Shown here piece after piece: positions 1-11,684 of a stretch of DNA of 64,000 bases. The notes under the pieces were generated by a model. It was given only the letters and a program-made list of their open reading frames with translations, did no database searches and was not told the origin of the DNA. The stretch covers positions 51,920-115,919 of the forward strand of contig JAVSML010018953.1 in assembly GCA_038503035.1 (NCBI GenBank), in the 5' to 3' direction. Positions within the stretch are counted from its first letter, which is position 1. Each line of letters begins with the position of its first letter. The stretch comes from Crocodylus rhombifer. Taxonomy: Eukaryota; Chordata; Crocodylia; Crocodylidae. Made by a program: the position numbers and the translations under genes.

Positions 1-89
1 TTTGCATTCTTATCTGCACTCCTGTGAGTGCATCTGCACATGCACTTTACTGTGGAATAGACTAATTAACTTCACAATAAAGCATCACA

Positions 90-560
90 GGACACATCTA
101 CATGAGATACTTACAGTGCAGTAGCTCATTACTACTGCGTGGTAGCAACACATGGCATGAACTGTGGCACGACATTACTACACAGTAATAACAAGCTACT
201 GAGTGGTCAGCATCATCAGCAGGGATTCTGGTTTTCTTTGATAAAGAAAAATCTCCAATTTTCGGATTTGAAAAAGGAACCCAAAATCCAGATTTTTCCA
301 TGATCAAAGTGAAATGCCATTATATATATTATATATTAGTGGTGTTTCATTTTTAATCACATACAAATGTGGATTTGGGGTTACTTTTTTAAATCTAAAA
401 ATTGGGGAAAACCAGGATTCCTGATCATTAGGAAGTTGTGCAGGGACACTACTGTGCAATAGCACTGTTTATTTCACAGTCATTTAGTACTTGGGTATGC
501 AAGTACTAAATGACTATGCAGTAACAACTGAGCAGTCAGCATCTCATGTAGACATGGTCC
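90..560. mobile_element. Family B MITE, interrupted by a family A MITE
   Basis: Both ends carry an inverted repeat. The left end reads GGACACATCTACATGAGATA and the reverse complement of the right end reads GGACCATGTCTACATGAGAT. Just inside both ends are reiterated short palindromes of the CTACTGCACAGTAG type. A family A element (220-423) sits in the middle with its own target duplication, so B was there first. There is no coding capacity, so it is non-autonomous. The target duplication and superfamily of B were not resolved. Confidence 0.7.
220..423. mobile_element. Family A palindromic hAT-like MITE, copy 1
   Basis: It begins CAGGGATTCTGGTTTTCT and ends with the near reverse complement AAACCAGGATTCCTG. 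The halves are largely reverse complements of each other with a TA-rich centre (about 320-340). Flanking 8-mers are ATCATCAG (212-219) and ATCATTAG (424-431), 7 of 8 identical, as expected for the 8-bp duplication made by hAT transposases. It is inserted into the family B element at 90-560. No ORF. Confidence 0.85.
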
Positions 561-3500
561 CAGTCTACATGTGCACCAATATTAGGGTGCAGTAAATTAA
601 TTAGCTCCACTGTAAGACAATACTGTCAGGGACAGACAGTTGTATCTTATGGCAGAGTAATTTTACCTGTTGAAATGTACATGTGGATAGTGACCATGGG
701 CATAAATTGCATGTGGTCAGCTCAGCCAGCTGAGAGCCTGCTTCACCCCAGCTTGAACTACTGCTGTTCCAGGAGTATGTATAGATGCTGCACCTGGCAG
801 CAGTTTCCTCCTGCTCAAATGGCACTGGAGTTTATTGTGTCCTGTTAATTGCACAACTAAATGCAAATCTGTATGTGTAACCTTTGACTGACCTGCCCTA
901 TATGCAATAAAGGAGACAGCATGCGAATGATAAATATTTTTACCTTTGCTTAGCTTCATAAATATAAGGCCACAAATAATAAAGCTTTAGTATTCTGAAC
1001 TTTTATGAAATGCTATTAATAAATGACCAAATGAGGTGTAAAAAAGAAAGTTAATATGATCTTATTTGTACCATTTAGGTAAGTAAAAATGTGGTGTAAT
1101 GTTTGCAGCGACTTTGAAATACTTGTTTGTTTGTAGGAAGACACAAAATTAGGAGAGAACAGAGAAAAGAACTGAGAAAAACCAGTGAAATACAAACAAT
1201 CAAAAACAATTAATTTAAATGAGCATTCCTAAGTCTTCTAATTTTATTATGACTATCATTATAATTATTTTACCACCCCAGAAGTCCAGCTCTTAAGCAC
1301 ATATGATTATGTGTGGCCCACAACAGATAAACACATACTCTGGTATAACTTATATTGGTTTTTATCATACTGTGAAATGTAGTGGGATCAGAAATGGACA
1401 GATACATAGCTCTTACAGATTCACAGAAGTTTAGGGCTGGAAGGGACCCATATTTTTCCAGTGCTGTTGCGTTCTGCTTATGTAGTTTTGCCTATATGGA
1501 AATACTATATAGCATTTAATACAGACAGAAAAGCTCTTTAAGAATTTGTAGACATTTTATACAACTTTAAATTCTAGAATTGCATAGAATTTATCTAAAT
1601 ATGTACATTCTGTTGTATTTTGCAGGTTTTTTAATTAAGTTTTTAAATTAATTTAAAATTAACTTCTTTACAGTTCATGTGACCAGTCTCTGGATAGACT
1701 CCTAGTGGGAGTGCAGGCATCTACCCTGGAGATCTCAAGATAGTTTTATTAGTTTCATGCACTTGATGGCTCCAAGCAGTAGCAGGGGAAGATGCAATAG
1801 TTTCTTGGATGTATGCAATAATGCAACTGCTGAGCAAGACAGCTATCTGTCCCCGGTGCCAAGTTAGGAGTGGGGCCAAAATAGCCTTCCATTCCCACAG
1901 AGTCCGTGCCCAAGCAGCATTCCCATGTGCCTACTCTCTGGCTCCTTTATCCCCTGCTCTCTGCCTCTGCTTTCAGAACCCGACTACCTTCTAACTGAGC
2001 CAATTGCATCATCTTAACTAGACATAACTTTAAGAATAAATTCAGCCTTTCAGCTGCAGAGAAAGATATTTCTTCATGAAGAAGCAATAAATCAAGTATT
2101 GAAGGAGGTACAATTTTCTGTTTTAACAATATTTATTTATTTTAACTAATTCAGGAAGCATATCTTATGTTCTAAATAAATACACATTAAAATAATCAGA
2201 TGACTAGTGTGTACTGCAAAAAATATTTGCAAATGACAAAGTTTCTCAATTTTATCACATATCCTTATTGATTCTAAAATGTATTCATAAAGTTTATCTC
2301 AATTAACAATGTTCTGACCATCAGCAACTGCAGCAGCAAAACCATGTGACTCATGTCATGTACCACTTCCAAGTATACAAGGTGAATAATAGTAACTAGT
2401 TACAACAAAGAATATGTACACAATTTATAGGCTAAATATAGTTGATTAAATTTTAGGGGCATTGATAAATGATGAATGTGACCACAATAGTCAGAAGTGT
2501 TTTGTGGTTGATATACTAACTAAAAAAACGTTTAAAATTTATACCAAATCTCATGGCAAACAAAGCTTGATTGGCAGTACCTTAAGATATCTGATTCACT
2601 TGTCTCCCAAGCACCCAGTTTTATAATTTTCCACCCTGTTGTTGAAGAAGCTGACCATCTTACTAAATTCTGACCTGTATCATTTTCCCCAGATCACATA
2701 GTATTCTCCAAGGTGCAACAACCTTGGTTTAACACCCTGTTTAACACCCTTTTTGTCAATGTGAAAAATCTGGTGAATTTCCTTTCACCCAGAAATGGAA
2801 ACATTACTAGGTGAATAGCATCATGCCATAGAACCTATACATATTGTCATACCCAGAGGTTTCTTCTATGGGGCACACCACCAGAAAAGAGGGTAAAGAA
2901 AAGGAAGGAAGGAACTAAAGGGCTACCTTTTGTCATGGAAACAGTTAATACTGTTGTGGGGAAAGGAAGAAGGAGTCCTTCAAATTGTCAGGCTAAGCCT
3001 ACTTTTAAAAGCAAAACAATACTGATTTCTTTATGCAGTTAATTTTTATAGATTTGAAGCATTACATCCTTGATAAGATGATTCTTATTACAGAAGAATC
3101 ATATACAGATTTCCTAGTTACCGTTCAATTTCTTTTTCAGGTCATCATTTTCTCTTTAGTGATTTCTCATGTGCTGATAGTTTTGCATATATCTGATTTC
3201 AGTTCTGCTCCTCCATCCCCTCCAATTCTTACATATTGATTACAGGGAAAATAAACAACCTGTATTCATACTACAGTTCAGACAATGGTGGAGGATTTAA
3301 GAGAAGTCAGTGTATTCTACAGCAAGGCTGTTCAGCGGTAGCCCTGTGGACTGCATGTATTCTGCAACAGGTTAAGTTGCGGTGGACTCTCACCATCTCT
3401 GTGGCTGCAACAGCAATTGGAGCTTACAGGCTCCATCTCCCTTCTCTAGCTTAGAAGGTGCACAGCCTTAGGCTATAGGAGCACAATGGAGATTTCCATT

Positions 3501-3706
3501 ATTTCTAATTCATAAGCCTACTTTCTTAAGGGCTTGCCTGCATCCCTGCTATTTACTGGTTCCCCTGTTGTCCAGGACAAAGGACCACATTATTTTTTTG
3601 CTATCCTCTTGTTTGCTTTGAAGGCCTTATAGATTCACCTGAATTAAAAATCAGGCCAGGACTCATTCATAACCTATGAGATGAGAAACACACTTAGGAC
3701 TTTGGG
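561..3706. other. Unique AT-rich stretch, no gene seen
   Basis: Mostly AT-rich single-copy-looking sequence. Only short unconvincing ORFs are present. At about 1418-1465 the phrase TTTAGGGCTGGAAGGGACCC resembles an old antisense CR1 3' end (low confidence). Nothing else was recognised. Confidence 0.6.
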
Positions 3707-3966
3707 GGGTGTCTTCACAAGATGCTAACTGCATGGTAGCCTGATACTTATGTTGCATGGCAAAAAACTGTGACGCAACACTGCTGCACAGTAGTAATAG
3801 GCTACTGCACAGTAGCATCACAAAAAAGGCATTTGCTGGCACTACTGTGCAGTAACTCAGATTACTGTGCAGTTATTTAGTGCTTGTATATACAAGTACT
3901 TGTTTATACAAGTACTAAATAAATGTGCAGTAACCACTGCACAGTAGCGGCTTTTGTAGATGTGCC
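3707..3966. mobile_element. Family B MITE, uninterrupted copy
   Basis: This copy is about 260 bp. Its imperfect terminal inverted repeats are GGGTGTCTTCACAAGATGCT on the left and GGGCACATCTACAAAAGCC as the reverse complement of the right end. The interior is a chain of short palindromes (CTACTGCACAGTAG, TTACTGTGCAGTTA) and a central TACAAGTACTTGTTTATACAAGTA-like hairpin near 3885-3915. It is the clearest reference copy of the family in this window and shows that the copy at 90-560 is enlarged by an insertion. It does not encode a protein. Confidence 0.7.
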
Positions 3967-5463
3967 CTGTATGAAGTAAGGCTTTCCTTCTCCACCCTCT
4001 CCCTCTCTATCCATTCCCTGCCATTCTGTATTGCAAATAGTTGACCCTCAAACCTTCAGGCTGAATTACAGAATTAATCAGTATTACCCATTTACAAATC
4101 ACTCCTCATCCCCAGATTTATCATGGAATTGTAATGCTTTTATTCTATATTCTATGAAAGGCTGATTGTTAATGTGTATTAAAACATTAATAATGAATAT
4201 GCCCATATACAAAATTAAAAAGAGAATTTCCACAGGACTGTGTTGCAAATGATATCAAGAGGGAGGCTTTCATTATTTTGAAATATATCTTGAATTTTTC
4301 CTTCAACAAAATGCTCAGGTTAGTTGAAACTATACAGCATAGCTAAAATAGTTATTCATTTTGTTTGTATTTTCAAGGGTTCTTCATTCTTCATTTAGTC
4401 ATATCCATTCTTTCCTGTTTTCCCAGGTTTACAAGACATGTATGGATTATCAGCTGAGATAGAGTTAAATGTAAAATTCAGTGTGATGCAGTGCATTTTC
4501 CATTCTTTCATACACATTATGGAATTTGCATTGAAATATCAAAGGGTATGAATGCATTTTACATTTTCTTTGAGGTAGGCCTAGCAACAGAGTGTGGTGT
4601 GCAGTGATAAGCTAACTCTGCTGGAGCACATCAATCCAGTACAAAAAACCATTGAAAGGTTTGAACATTTAAATCTTAGAGATGAAATGCAAGTCATCTA
4701 GTTCTAAGCATGTCAAAGAGTTTCCAGGAACACTGACCCTTGTTTTACTTAAGCTATGTTAAGGCAGCACTTCTTCCCCGCTGGTAAAGAACATTAATTT
4801 AAACACTTTTAAATGACCCTTAACTAGAGCATAGGATAAGAGTTATTTATTTATTTATGTTTGCATTGTGAGTATAAATAGGTAAATACCATGGTTTTAT
4901 TTAAAGTGATTGCAGGTTTTGGGGAAGTGGTGTTGTGTTTTTGAAAGAAGGAATGTTAATAAAACTAAAGTAACAGTTGGCAGTGAAATAGGTGACCACA
5001 ATCAGATAGACAATAAATTTAATTTCTTTTCTTTTTTCCTTTCTGTTTTTCCCTTTTCTCTTTATTTTTGCATAATTATCTCAATTATAAAGTATCCACA
5101 GATGGCTCAAGAAAGATGCTTTGGATACATCTCCCATAGTTCACTACCTCAGTAATATTACAACAGTTTTAATGCTAACATTGAGGTTTCTAATAATTTC
5201 TATAACGGGTGCTAGATCTTAATGGATACACTGTCATCTTGTGTTATTTCCTCCTGTCTAGCCTGTTTACAGTGACATGGGCAAGCTTCTACAGATTCAA
5301 GAAGGGAGACAAGCACCATGTAACAAGTCAGCTCTCCACAGCTAGTCAGCAAGTACAGAGTAAACTACAGTTTGGAAAATCTGGTTTTGAGTTTGATTAG
5401 TACTCTGAATCCCAGAGAAGGATGGCTGTCATCTGGATATATACATTTCCAAATATTCTAAAT
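3967..5463. other. Unique AT-rich stretch, no gene seen
   Basis: No recognisable repeat boundary, RNA gene or convincing ORF. Short pyrimidine-rich tracts occur at about 5025-5065. Confidence 0.55.
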
Positions 5464-6907
5464 CAGGGGTGGGTAATTATTTGTTAAGCTGTATACTTAA
5501 CAAATTTTGGTGAGCTTTTGAGGGCCGCATGGATAGCCCCTTACCTTGCAAGTTGCCCTGCCCCCTTGTTACCATCTTGGGACTGGAAGTCCCATGCCTA
5601 AGCCCTAACTCCTGACCCTTGCCCCCTATAAATACTTCTGGGGGGTGGGGAGGGTTGCCAGCTTAGAACTAGGAGAAAAAAAACAAAGCATATGCTAAAA
5701 GTCAAACACCTAATATAACGTATTTTAATTTGATTACAAAAATATTTTTGTCATGATTTGTGTATGCATACTGTATATAGAGGTGATTGCATAATAACTC
5801 AAAAATATTAGCCTTGTATATTGGGGGGGTATATAGTGTGTGGGTGTGTGTGTGTATGGTGGAGGGTGTGGAGGGGTGTGTATGGTGCTGTGGTGTGTGG
5901 GGGTAGGTCTGTGTGGTGGGGTGTGGATGTGTTTGGATGTGGTAATGAGGGTACATATGGTGGGGGGGTGTATAGTGGGGTGTGGGGGGGTGGGGATATA
6001 GATTATGTTGGCCGTTGTGTATATGTGGGAGGATATGGGGGCAGGGTGTGGGTGTGTGGGGTGTGAGGGAGGGTGGGGGGGCCGGGAGGGGCCCCATGGC
6101 AGCAGCAGCAGGTGGGGCACTCAGGGCACAGGTGCCTGGTGGGGAGTGGCTTTAGCCAGTGCTGCACATCACAACGAGCACTGCAGCCTCTGCCAGGCAG
6201 TCTGTATTGCCAGTGCTACCTGCCACTCACTCTCAGTCCCTGCACTTGCGGGGCACAGGAGGAAAGCCCCAGGTGCTGGAGCCAGCTGCTTCCCCCACCC
6301 CTCAGGGGAAGGTGCCCAGGGTTTCCCTCCCCTGCTGTGCAGCCCTGGCAGGAAAGGCAGCTGGCTCCAACACATGGGACTTCTGTCTTGTGCCTGGCAA
6401 GTGCAGGGACTGCATGTGTGTGGAGCCTGTGCCCCTCGCTGCAATGTGCAGTGCTGACCAGAGCTACACCCTGCTGGGCACCTGTGGCCTCGGTGCCCCG
6501 CCTGCTGCTGCTGCCACCCATACTGCCATCAGCTCCAGCTCCAGCTCCAGCTGGAGCCCTAGCTCCATGCTCCACACCTCTGTCCAAGTTTAGTCTTTCC
6601 CCTCCCACTTTCCTTCCTGCTCCCAAGAGCCAGCTGAAGACTGGAAAAGCAGAGCAGGTCTCTGGAGGCTGCAGCAGTGGCAGCCCCACCCAGAAGCTAT
6701 ATGCTGGCTGGGATGCGCCCTTCCATCCATGAGGATAGGAGAGAAGCACAATATGGTATGTTTGGGACTGTGTGTACAAAGGGGTGCCTTGCTCCCACCC
6801 TCATGAGTGGAAGGGCTAGGTGGGGTGCAATTCATCCATCCCATGGACTGGATGAAAGTGCCTGGCTGGTCAGATCCGACCTGAGGGGTGTATTTTGCCT
6901 GCTTCTG
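5464..6907. mobile_element. Non-autonomous hAT-type element
   Basis: The left end is CAGGGGTGGGTAATTATT. The right end TATTTTGCCTGCTTCTG is a degenerate reverse complement (CAGAAGCAGGCAAAATA). Flanking 8-mers are TTCTAAAT (5456-5463) and CTGTAAAT (6908-6915), 6 of 8 identical. Length is 1444 bp. The left half holds a GT-rich tract and the right half a GC-rich block with many overlapping short ORFs that look like by-products of composition. No transposase motifs. The right boundary is less certain than the left. Confidence 0.6.
5821..6075 (+). repeat. G/T-rich degenerate simple repeat
   Basis: About 250 bp of GGTGTGTG, GGGGTGTG and TATGGTGG variants, strongly G-rich on the plus strand with many runs of three or more G. 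ORFs called through it on both strands are low-complexity artefacts. It lies inside the non-autonomous hAT at 5464-6907. The G-runs could form quadruplexes (inference). Confidence 0.8.
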
Positions 6908-6970
6908 CTGTAAATGTTAGCATGACCAGTTTAGATTCCAGTTTAATGTTTAGAGATGTCTACAAATATA

Positions 6971-7362
6971 TTCATAGTTTCATAGTTTCTAGGGTCGGAA
7001 GGGACCTGAGCAGATCACCTAGTCCGACCCCCTGCCATGGCAGGAAAGAGTACTGTGGTCAAACGACCCCAGCAAGATGTTCATCTAACCTCCTCTTAAA
7101 AACCCCCAGGGTTGGAGCCTGCACCACCTCTCTTGGAAGCTGGTTCCAGACCCTAGCCGCTCTGACAGTGAAGTAGCGCCTCCTGATATCTAACCTAAAC
7201 CTACCCTCTGCCAGCTTGTGACTGTTATTCCTGGTCACTTCTGGCAGTGCTTGGGGGAACAGTGACTCCCCCAATGCCTGCTGGTCCCCTCTGACTAGTT
7301 TGTAACAGGCCACAAGATTCAGCCTTCTCTTTTGGAAGCTGAACAGGTTCAGGTCCCGCAGC
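6971..7362 (-). mobile_element. CR1 LINE, 5'-truncated 3' end
   Basis: Read on the minus strand this is the last part of CR1 ORF2 and the 3' tail. The tail at 6971-7000 has the TTCATAGTTTCATAGTTT octamer repeat followed by GGGTCGGAAGGGACC. The frame at 7313-7059 encodes the C-terminal CR1 segment with RLDIRRRYFTVRAARVWNQL and a GVFKRRLDEHLAG ending, uninterrupted over about 84 residues. No RT domain remains. It is typical of 5'-truncated CR1 insertions. Confidence 0.93.
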
Positions 7363-9180
7363 CATAAATAAATATTAATTTATTCTATTGTTGATAATCT
7401 ATTAGTCCATACATTCCATCTTTGGATAAAGGAGCAGTGTTTAATATTCATTCTGAATCAAGGCTATCTGCTCTGAATCCATGATAGAAATGCTTGGGGA
7501 TTAAGGCTCCACATTAAATACGTAAGTCAAAGGTTTGTCTGAGTCTAGTGGGTTAAGGAATATCACTTTCTGTAGCTAGTGGCATACAAGAGAACAATTA
7601 AGCTATGATTGTACCCTGCTGTCTTTGTTGCCTAAGCATAGGCAATATCCTGCACTTTTCAGACTGGGTTGCCCTGCACAAATCTGAAGCAAGGCCTCTG
7701 GCTCTGTGTCTCTGAGAATTAAATCATATCTTCAAGTCTCAAGGGCTTTTATAAAATTTCAGTTGGGAATGCCCAGGGTGATGCAAATTGCTAAATCATG
7801 CCATTTTGTGGTATGAAAATTAACTTCTATTTCACCCATACCTGATATGCCATTACAGTCTGAGTAAACTGAATCATGTCAATATTTTCTAGTTTAAGCA
7901 TAATCCCTTACACCCTATGCTGTCTCCTGAACATTTCATTATTCTGGTGGAACAAAAGGACATTGCTTTCTTCCTTTTTCCTTCAATGGTTAATTACATC
8001 AAGTTAATCACTAGGTCTTTCACCAATTCGGCTACCCATCTGAAAGGCTATGGCTCAGATTCAGATCATTCTCAGGGTTAAAGTTGGCATGATTTAGCTG
8101 ACTTCTACTGCTATACTAGCGAACAAACATAAAACAAACAATCAATGAACGCTCGTGAGGCGAAAGTGTTGCTCCCAAGACAGAGATTTTTTTACTGACA
8201 ACCTGCAAACTTTTTGCTGATTGCCAAATCTTTTTACTGGCATATTTTATATAATGTAAACATAACCCATCTGCAGACTCTGGACAAAGATTCAGTATAA
8301 AGGATAGTAAAAAAACTTTTGTCATCAAGAAAAAGTTGACTGCAATAATAGTTTTATGTTATGCTACCCCATCACATAATTCCCCTCTCTACCTTCACAC
8401 CCTAATGATCCTAGCTGTACCCTGTATCATGTTGCGCTCTGCTATCCTGCCAGCTTTACCCCTGCTAGCTCCATTTTCTCCTGGCCCAACACAGATCCCC
8501 AAAGAAGAATCACCACCTGCTTGTCTGCCACCCAGAAGTCTTCTAGACTGATAGGTGGAAGTGCCAGGAACAGCATCAGCAGTAGCCCCAGCACAGGCTT
8601 GAAGGTTGGGGATAGAGATGGAAAGTCCTGAGAGGAGCTACCTTTGAGGTTCTGTGCTACTTTTTAGAGAACAGGTGGTACTGCTATGCTTTGGTTGTGC
8701 TTCAACAGTGTATCCAGCTTGTTTTCTACAGAACTTCAAGAATCTCCGTGTTTTTACTGAGCTGATTTTGTAGGGCTGGTTTTGCTCTGTGATTTATGGA
8801 CAGCACAGTTTTTAATGGGATTTACAGGAAGGTGTTTTTAGCCTGGTTACTTACAAAGTGTTTGTAAATTGATGGACAGCTGGAAACCCTGCACTCACTC
8901 CTCTTTTAAAATGGGTTAAATTATGTCTCTGTACAGCTGCAAATACCTGTGTGTATACTGCCCATTTATCAATAGGCTGTGAAGGCGGTTGGGAAAGTGA
9001 ATAATTTGGAATTACAAAAATTGGAAGAGAAAAATGCGTGCACTTATAACATCTGAACTGCCCGTTCAGGCGTTAAGGTTAATATTATGCTGAAATAATA
9101 AGGTAATACAGAGCTTTGGTTAATACAGGGTTGTTGCTATTAAGTGAAGAGAATTCTCTGAAGAAGCAAGGCACCAGGTG
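7363..9180. other. Unique stretch, no gene seen
   Basis: AT-rich sequence with small ORFs only. No repeat termini, tRNA-like fold or coding bias was recognised. Confidence 0.55.
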
Positions 9181-9375
9181 AAAACTAAGTCAAGATGTGA
9201 GAGAGTCATGGGTCAGAACTTGGTTAAGGAAGGAGACATAATATAAAAATAAGTGTAAAATCTTTCTTATGGCAAAAAGGAAAAAGCAAAGTGCCCCATG
9301 GTTCTGTGCTAGGGTCACTGTTGATCAATACGTTTATAAATGATACAGAAAAGGGTGAGTACAATGAGGTAACAT
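9181..9375 (+). mobile_element. Old CR1-type LINE RT fragment
   Basis: The phrase GTTCTGTGCTAGGGTCACTG at about 9300 and the following ATAAATGATACAGAAAAGGG match the CR1 region encoding the GSVLGPxLFNxFINDxEKG block, with stops and indels. Only this small, diverged portion is recognisable. The boundaries are approximate. Confidence 0.5.
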
Positions 9376-9981
9376 AAATAAAATAAATGAATAGGAAAAA
9401 TCGAACTGCATATGCAGCTCACACCCTTACAAAGTTTAAAGGTGAACACCAAATGAAGACCTCCTATCAAAGTGCAGTTGCAATCAGACATGTTAAGGGT
9501 GTTGTTACACATTACACTTTGCATGTGCTAATTCTAAAGAATGTTAGACGGTATTAAAGTTAGCATGTGCTGTTAGCTGTCACATGCTGAGAGTTAATAT
9601 GCACAACTCTGACTTGCCATTAAAGGGCCAGTGAGCAGTGGTGTGGCTAGGAGCTGCCAACTCTGAACTGAAGCTGCCTGGCTCTCCTGTGGCCCTTTCC
9701 GCATGCCCCCCTTCCCCACTTCTCCATGGGTTTCCATTCATTCAATCCTGCCCGCCTTTACCTGGATGTCTGTCAGGCTGAGGTGGTAGAAATATGGATG
9801 ATGAATCATCCATGTGAGTGGGAAAGGTGGCGGGGCTGGGATTGGGTCATCCTGAGATACTGAATGACTGCAAATTGCTGGTATTGGCTTTGTGGAGCAG
9901 ACTGACATTACTGCATTATTAGCTGCCTAACACCAGCTGGAAATAATCCTTGCCTAAGAGGCATATTTTTTAGACTCTTTG
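9376..9981. other. Unclassified sequence
   Basis: It includes repeated GCATGTGCT-type words at about 9520-9600 that may be a degraded MITE. Nothing firmer can be said. Confidence 0.35.
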
Positions 9982-10190
9982 GTGACATCCAGACATGCAG
10001 AGGCATCTGCTTGCAGTGGCACACAAACTGCTGCAGCACACACCCCTGCATGTGTATTTCATTGAGGGACAAATTGTTCTGCAACAAGCAAATTGCCCTT
10101 GCCGAGCTCCTCCTGGCTCTTCAGCCAGGGAGAACTGGAGGCTGGGTCGAGCACCGATGAACCGGTGGCTGCAGCAGTCTAACCTGGTGG
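9982..10190 (+). repeat. Interspersed repeat family C, copy 1
   Basis: This segment (GACATCCAGACATGCAG onward, through CAAATTG and GAGCTCCTCCTGGCTC) reappears in reverse complement at 36590-36850 with many substitutions. It is therefore an interspersed repeat, probably a non-coding DNA transposon derivative. Ends and class are not determined. Confidence 0.5.
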
Positions 10191-10429
10191 TTTGGAGCAG
10201 CAGGGGCACAGGTTGGGCAGCACAGAGGCCTGGTGAGCAGCCATAGTATTGGTCTGGACAGCCCAGCTTCCATATGTGCTAGAGTATTCTTGTGCATGCA
10301 TCGTGCTGCTTTTTGTTTCTTTTATTTATTTATTTATTGCCACTGGGATATCCTACCCAGGATATACCAGGTAGCAAATGTTGGCCCTGCACTGAAAATT
10401 TGCAGTGTGAAGCACATTTTAACTTTCAT

Positions 10430-10772
10430 CACTGCCAGCAAGAGTTTTGTTTTGAACAGTTTAAGGTGCAGTTTCCCAGAAACCCCTGCACCCAACCTGG
10501 TAGGCTTCATGCCCTCAGAAGGGGCTACCAACCCTGCAATTTTCATTCAAATCAGGCAAAAAATGACAAAGTTATGGGCATTTTCATGATTCCCCATTAT
10601 AGCCTATGGGTGAAACAGAAACACATCAAAACATCAAAACAGCATTGTAACAGAGAAATAGTTTTGACGAAACAAAACAGAAAAGTGCTTCAAAGCAGCA
10701 AAATGAAACACTGTCCCTTTGAAATGGCAAAATGGATGTTGAAATGAAATGGTGCTGTTTCGCATAGCCCTG
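10430..10772 (+). mobile_element. hAT-related fragment sharing the 3' module of the 40-kb hAT
   Basis: The stretch from about 10440 to 10615 (GTGCAGTTTCCCAGAAACCC, GTAGGCTTCATGCCCTCAGA, GACAAAGTTATGGGCATTTT) is clearly related to 24320-24485 and 47580-47740, the 3' subterminal parts of two other hAT elements here. The right end, read in reverse, is CAGGGCTATGCGAAACAG, comparable with the TAGAGCTGTGTGAAGC terminus at 39682. The left end was not found, so this is a partial or differently bounded member. Confidence 0.6.
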
Positions 10773-11222
10773 TACACAGAAAAAAATTATGCAATACAGT
10801 GCATGTGTGTCGACCACCTGTGAACTCTTAACCAAAGTGACAGATCTCTGCTTAATTTTCATCTGTCACACTAATGCCACTTACTTAAAACAAACTTTAT
10901 GCACATCTGACTCCTACATGACACAATGAACACAGAATTCCCATTTGGAGGGAAGTTATAGTTCTAGAAAGAGATTTCAGTCAGGTTTTGCATGTCACTT
11001 TTTGCAGCTTGTGAACATCTATATTTGAATATTGTCTTAAGACATTGCCACGTTGGAGACATTTTGAAATACTGAAATTTTACTGTGATAAGAACAACAT
11101 TTGGAACAATGAATTTATTGCTTGCCTCAAGAGGATTGTAGAGGAAACCAAAACTGTATATGGAGATTGCTCTGGTCTCATCAATGATCATAGTACCAGA
11201 AATCTTAATTTTAAGAGCAGCA
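10773..11222. other. Unique stretch, no gene seen
   Basis: AT-rich, with short ORFs on both strands that look incidental. Confidence 0.45.
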
Positions 11223-11378
11223 AATACACAAAGCTCTTGGGTTAGAGGTGATATCTTCTATTAGATCAACTAAATAGTACCAAAAAATTTCTTTCCTCAA
11301 GCAAAGGAAGGAATTTTGTTGTTACTATTTAGTTGGTCTACTAAGTTATCGCTTCTGATGCAAGAGCTTTGTGTATCT
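11223..11378. repeat. Palindromic repeat (family E)
   Basis: The left arm (ACACAAAGCTCTTGGGTTAG through CAACTAAATAGTA, about 11227-11280) is inverted on the right (TACTATTTAGTTGGTC through CAAGAGCTTTGTGTAT, about 11325-11377). The spacer is about 45 bp. This gives a hairpin-forming, MITE-like repeat with no coding capacity. No target duplication was identified. Confidence 0.7.
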
Positions 11379-11519
11379 CTTTTTCTCAGACCAACACATT
11401 TCAAAATAGATCCCTGAAACAAGAGAAGGCAATGTAATTGAGTGGGTATGTGGCAGTGAATTTTCAGAAGATGCTGTTCATTATAATTAGGGTGACTATC
11501 TAGGACAATGTGAAATCAT

Positions 11520-11684
11520 GAGGGATCCTGGTTTTCTCTTATAAAAAAAACAAAAAAACAACAAAAAATATTTTGGATTAAAGAAAGGAACCCAAAATCC
11601 ACATGGAAAAATGTGGATTTTGGACTTCATTTTTTAAATCTGAAAATTGGGGATTTATTTTATCAGATAAAATCAGGATCCCTG
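11520..11684. mobile_element. Family A palindromic MITE, copy 2
   Basis: It starts GAGGGATCCTGGTTTTCTCT and ends AAATCAGGATCCCTG, with the family's paired arms (CCAAAATCCACAT / ATGTGGATTTTGG). At 165 bp it is one of the shorter copies because the central TA tract is missing. Flanking 8-mers (GAAATCAT and GTGATAAC) do not match convincingly. Confidence 0.8.

Noticed and set aside
5702..6120. Histidine/proline/threonine-rich ORFs of 128-131 codons
   Set aside because: Low-complexity translation of the GT-rich simple repeat.
6005..6844. Overlapping ORFs of 84-219 codons on both strands in a GC-rich block
   Set aside because: They overlap in several frames on both strands, contain no recognisable domain, and lie in a GC-rich part of a non-autonomous hAT where stop codons are simply rare.
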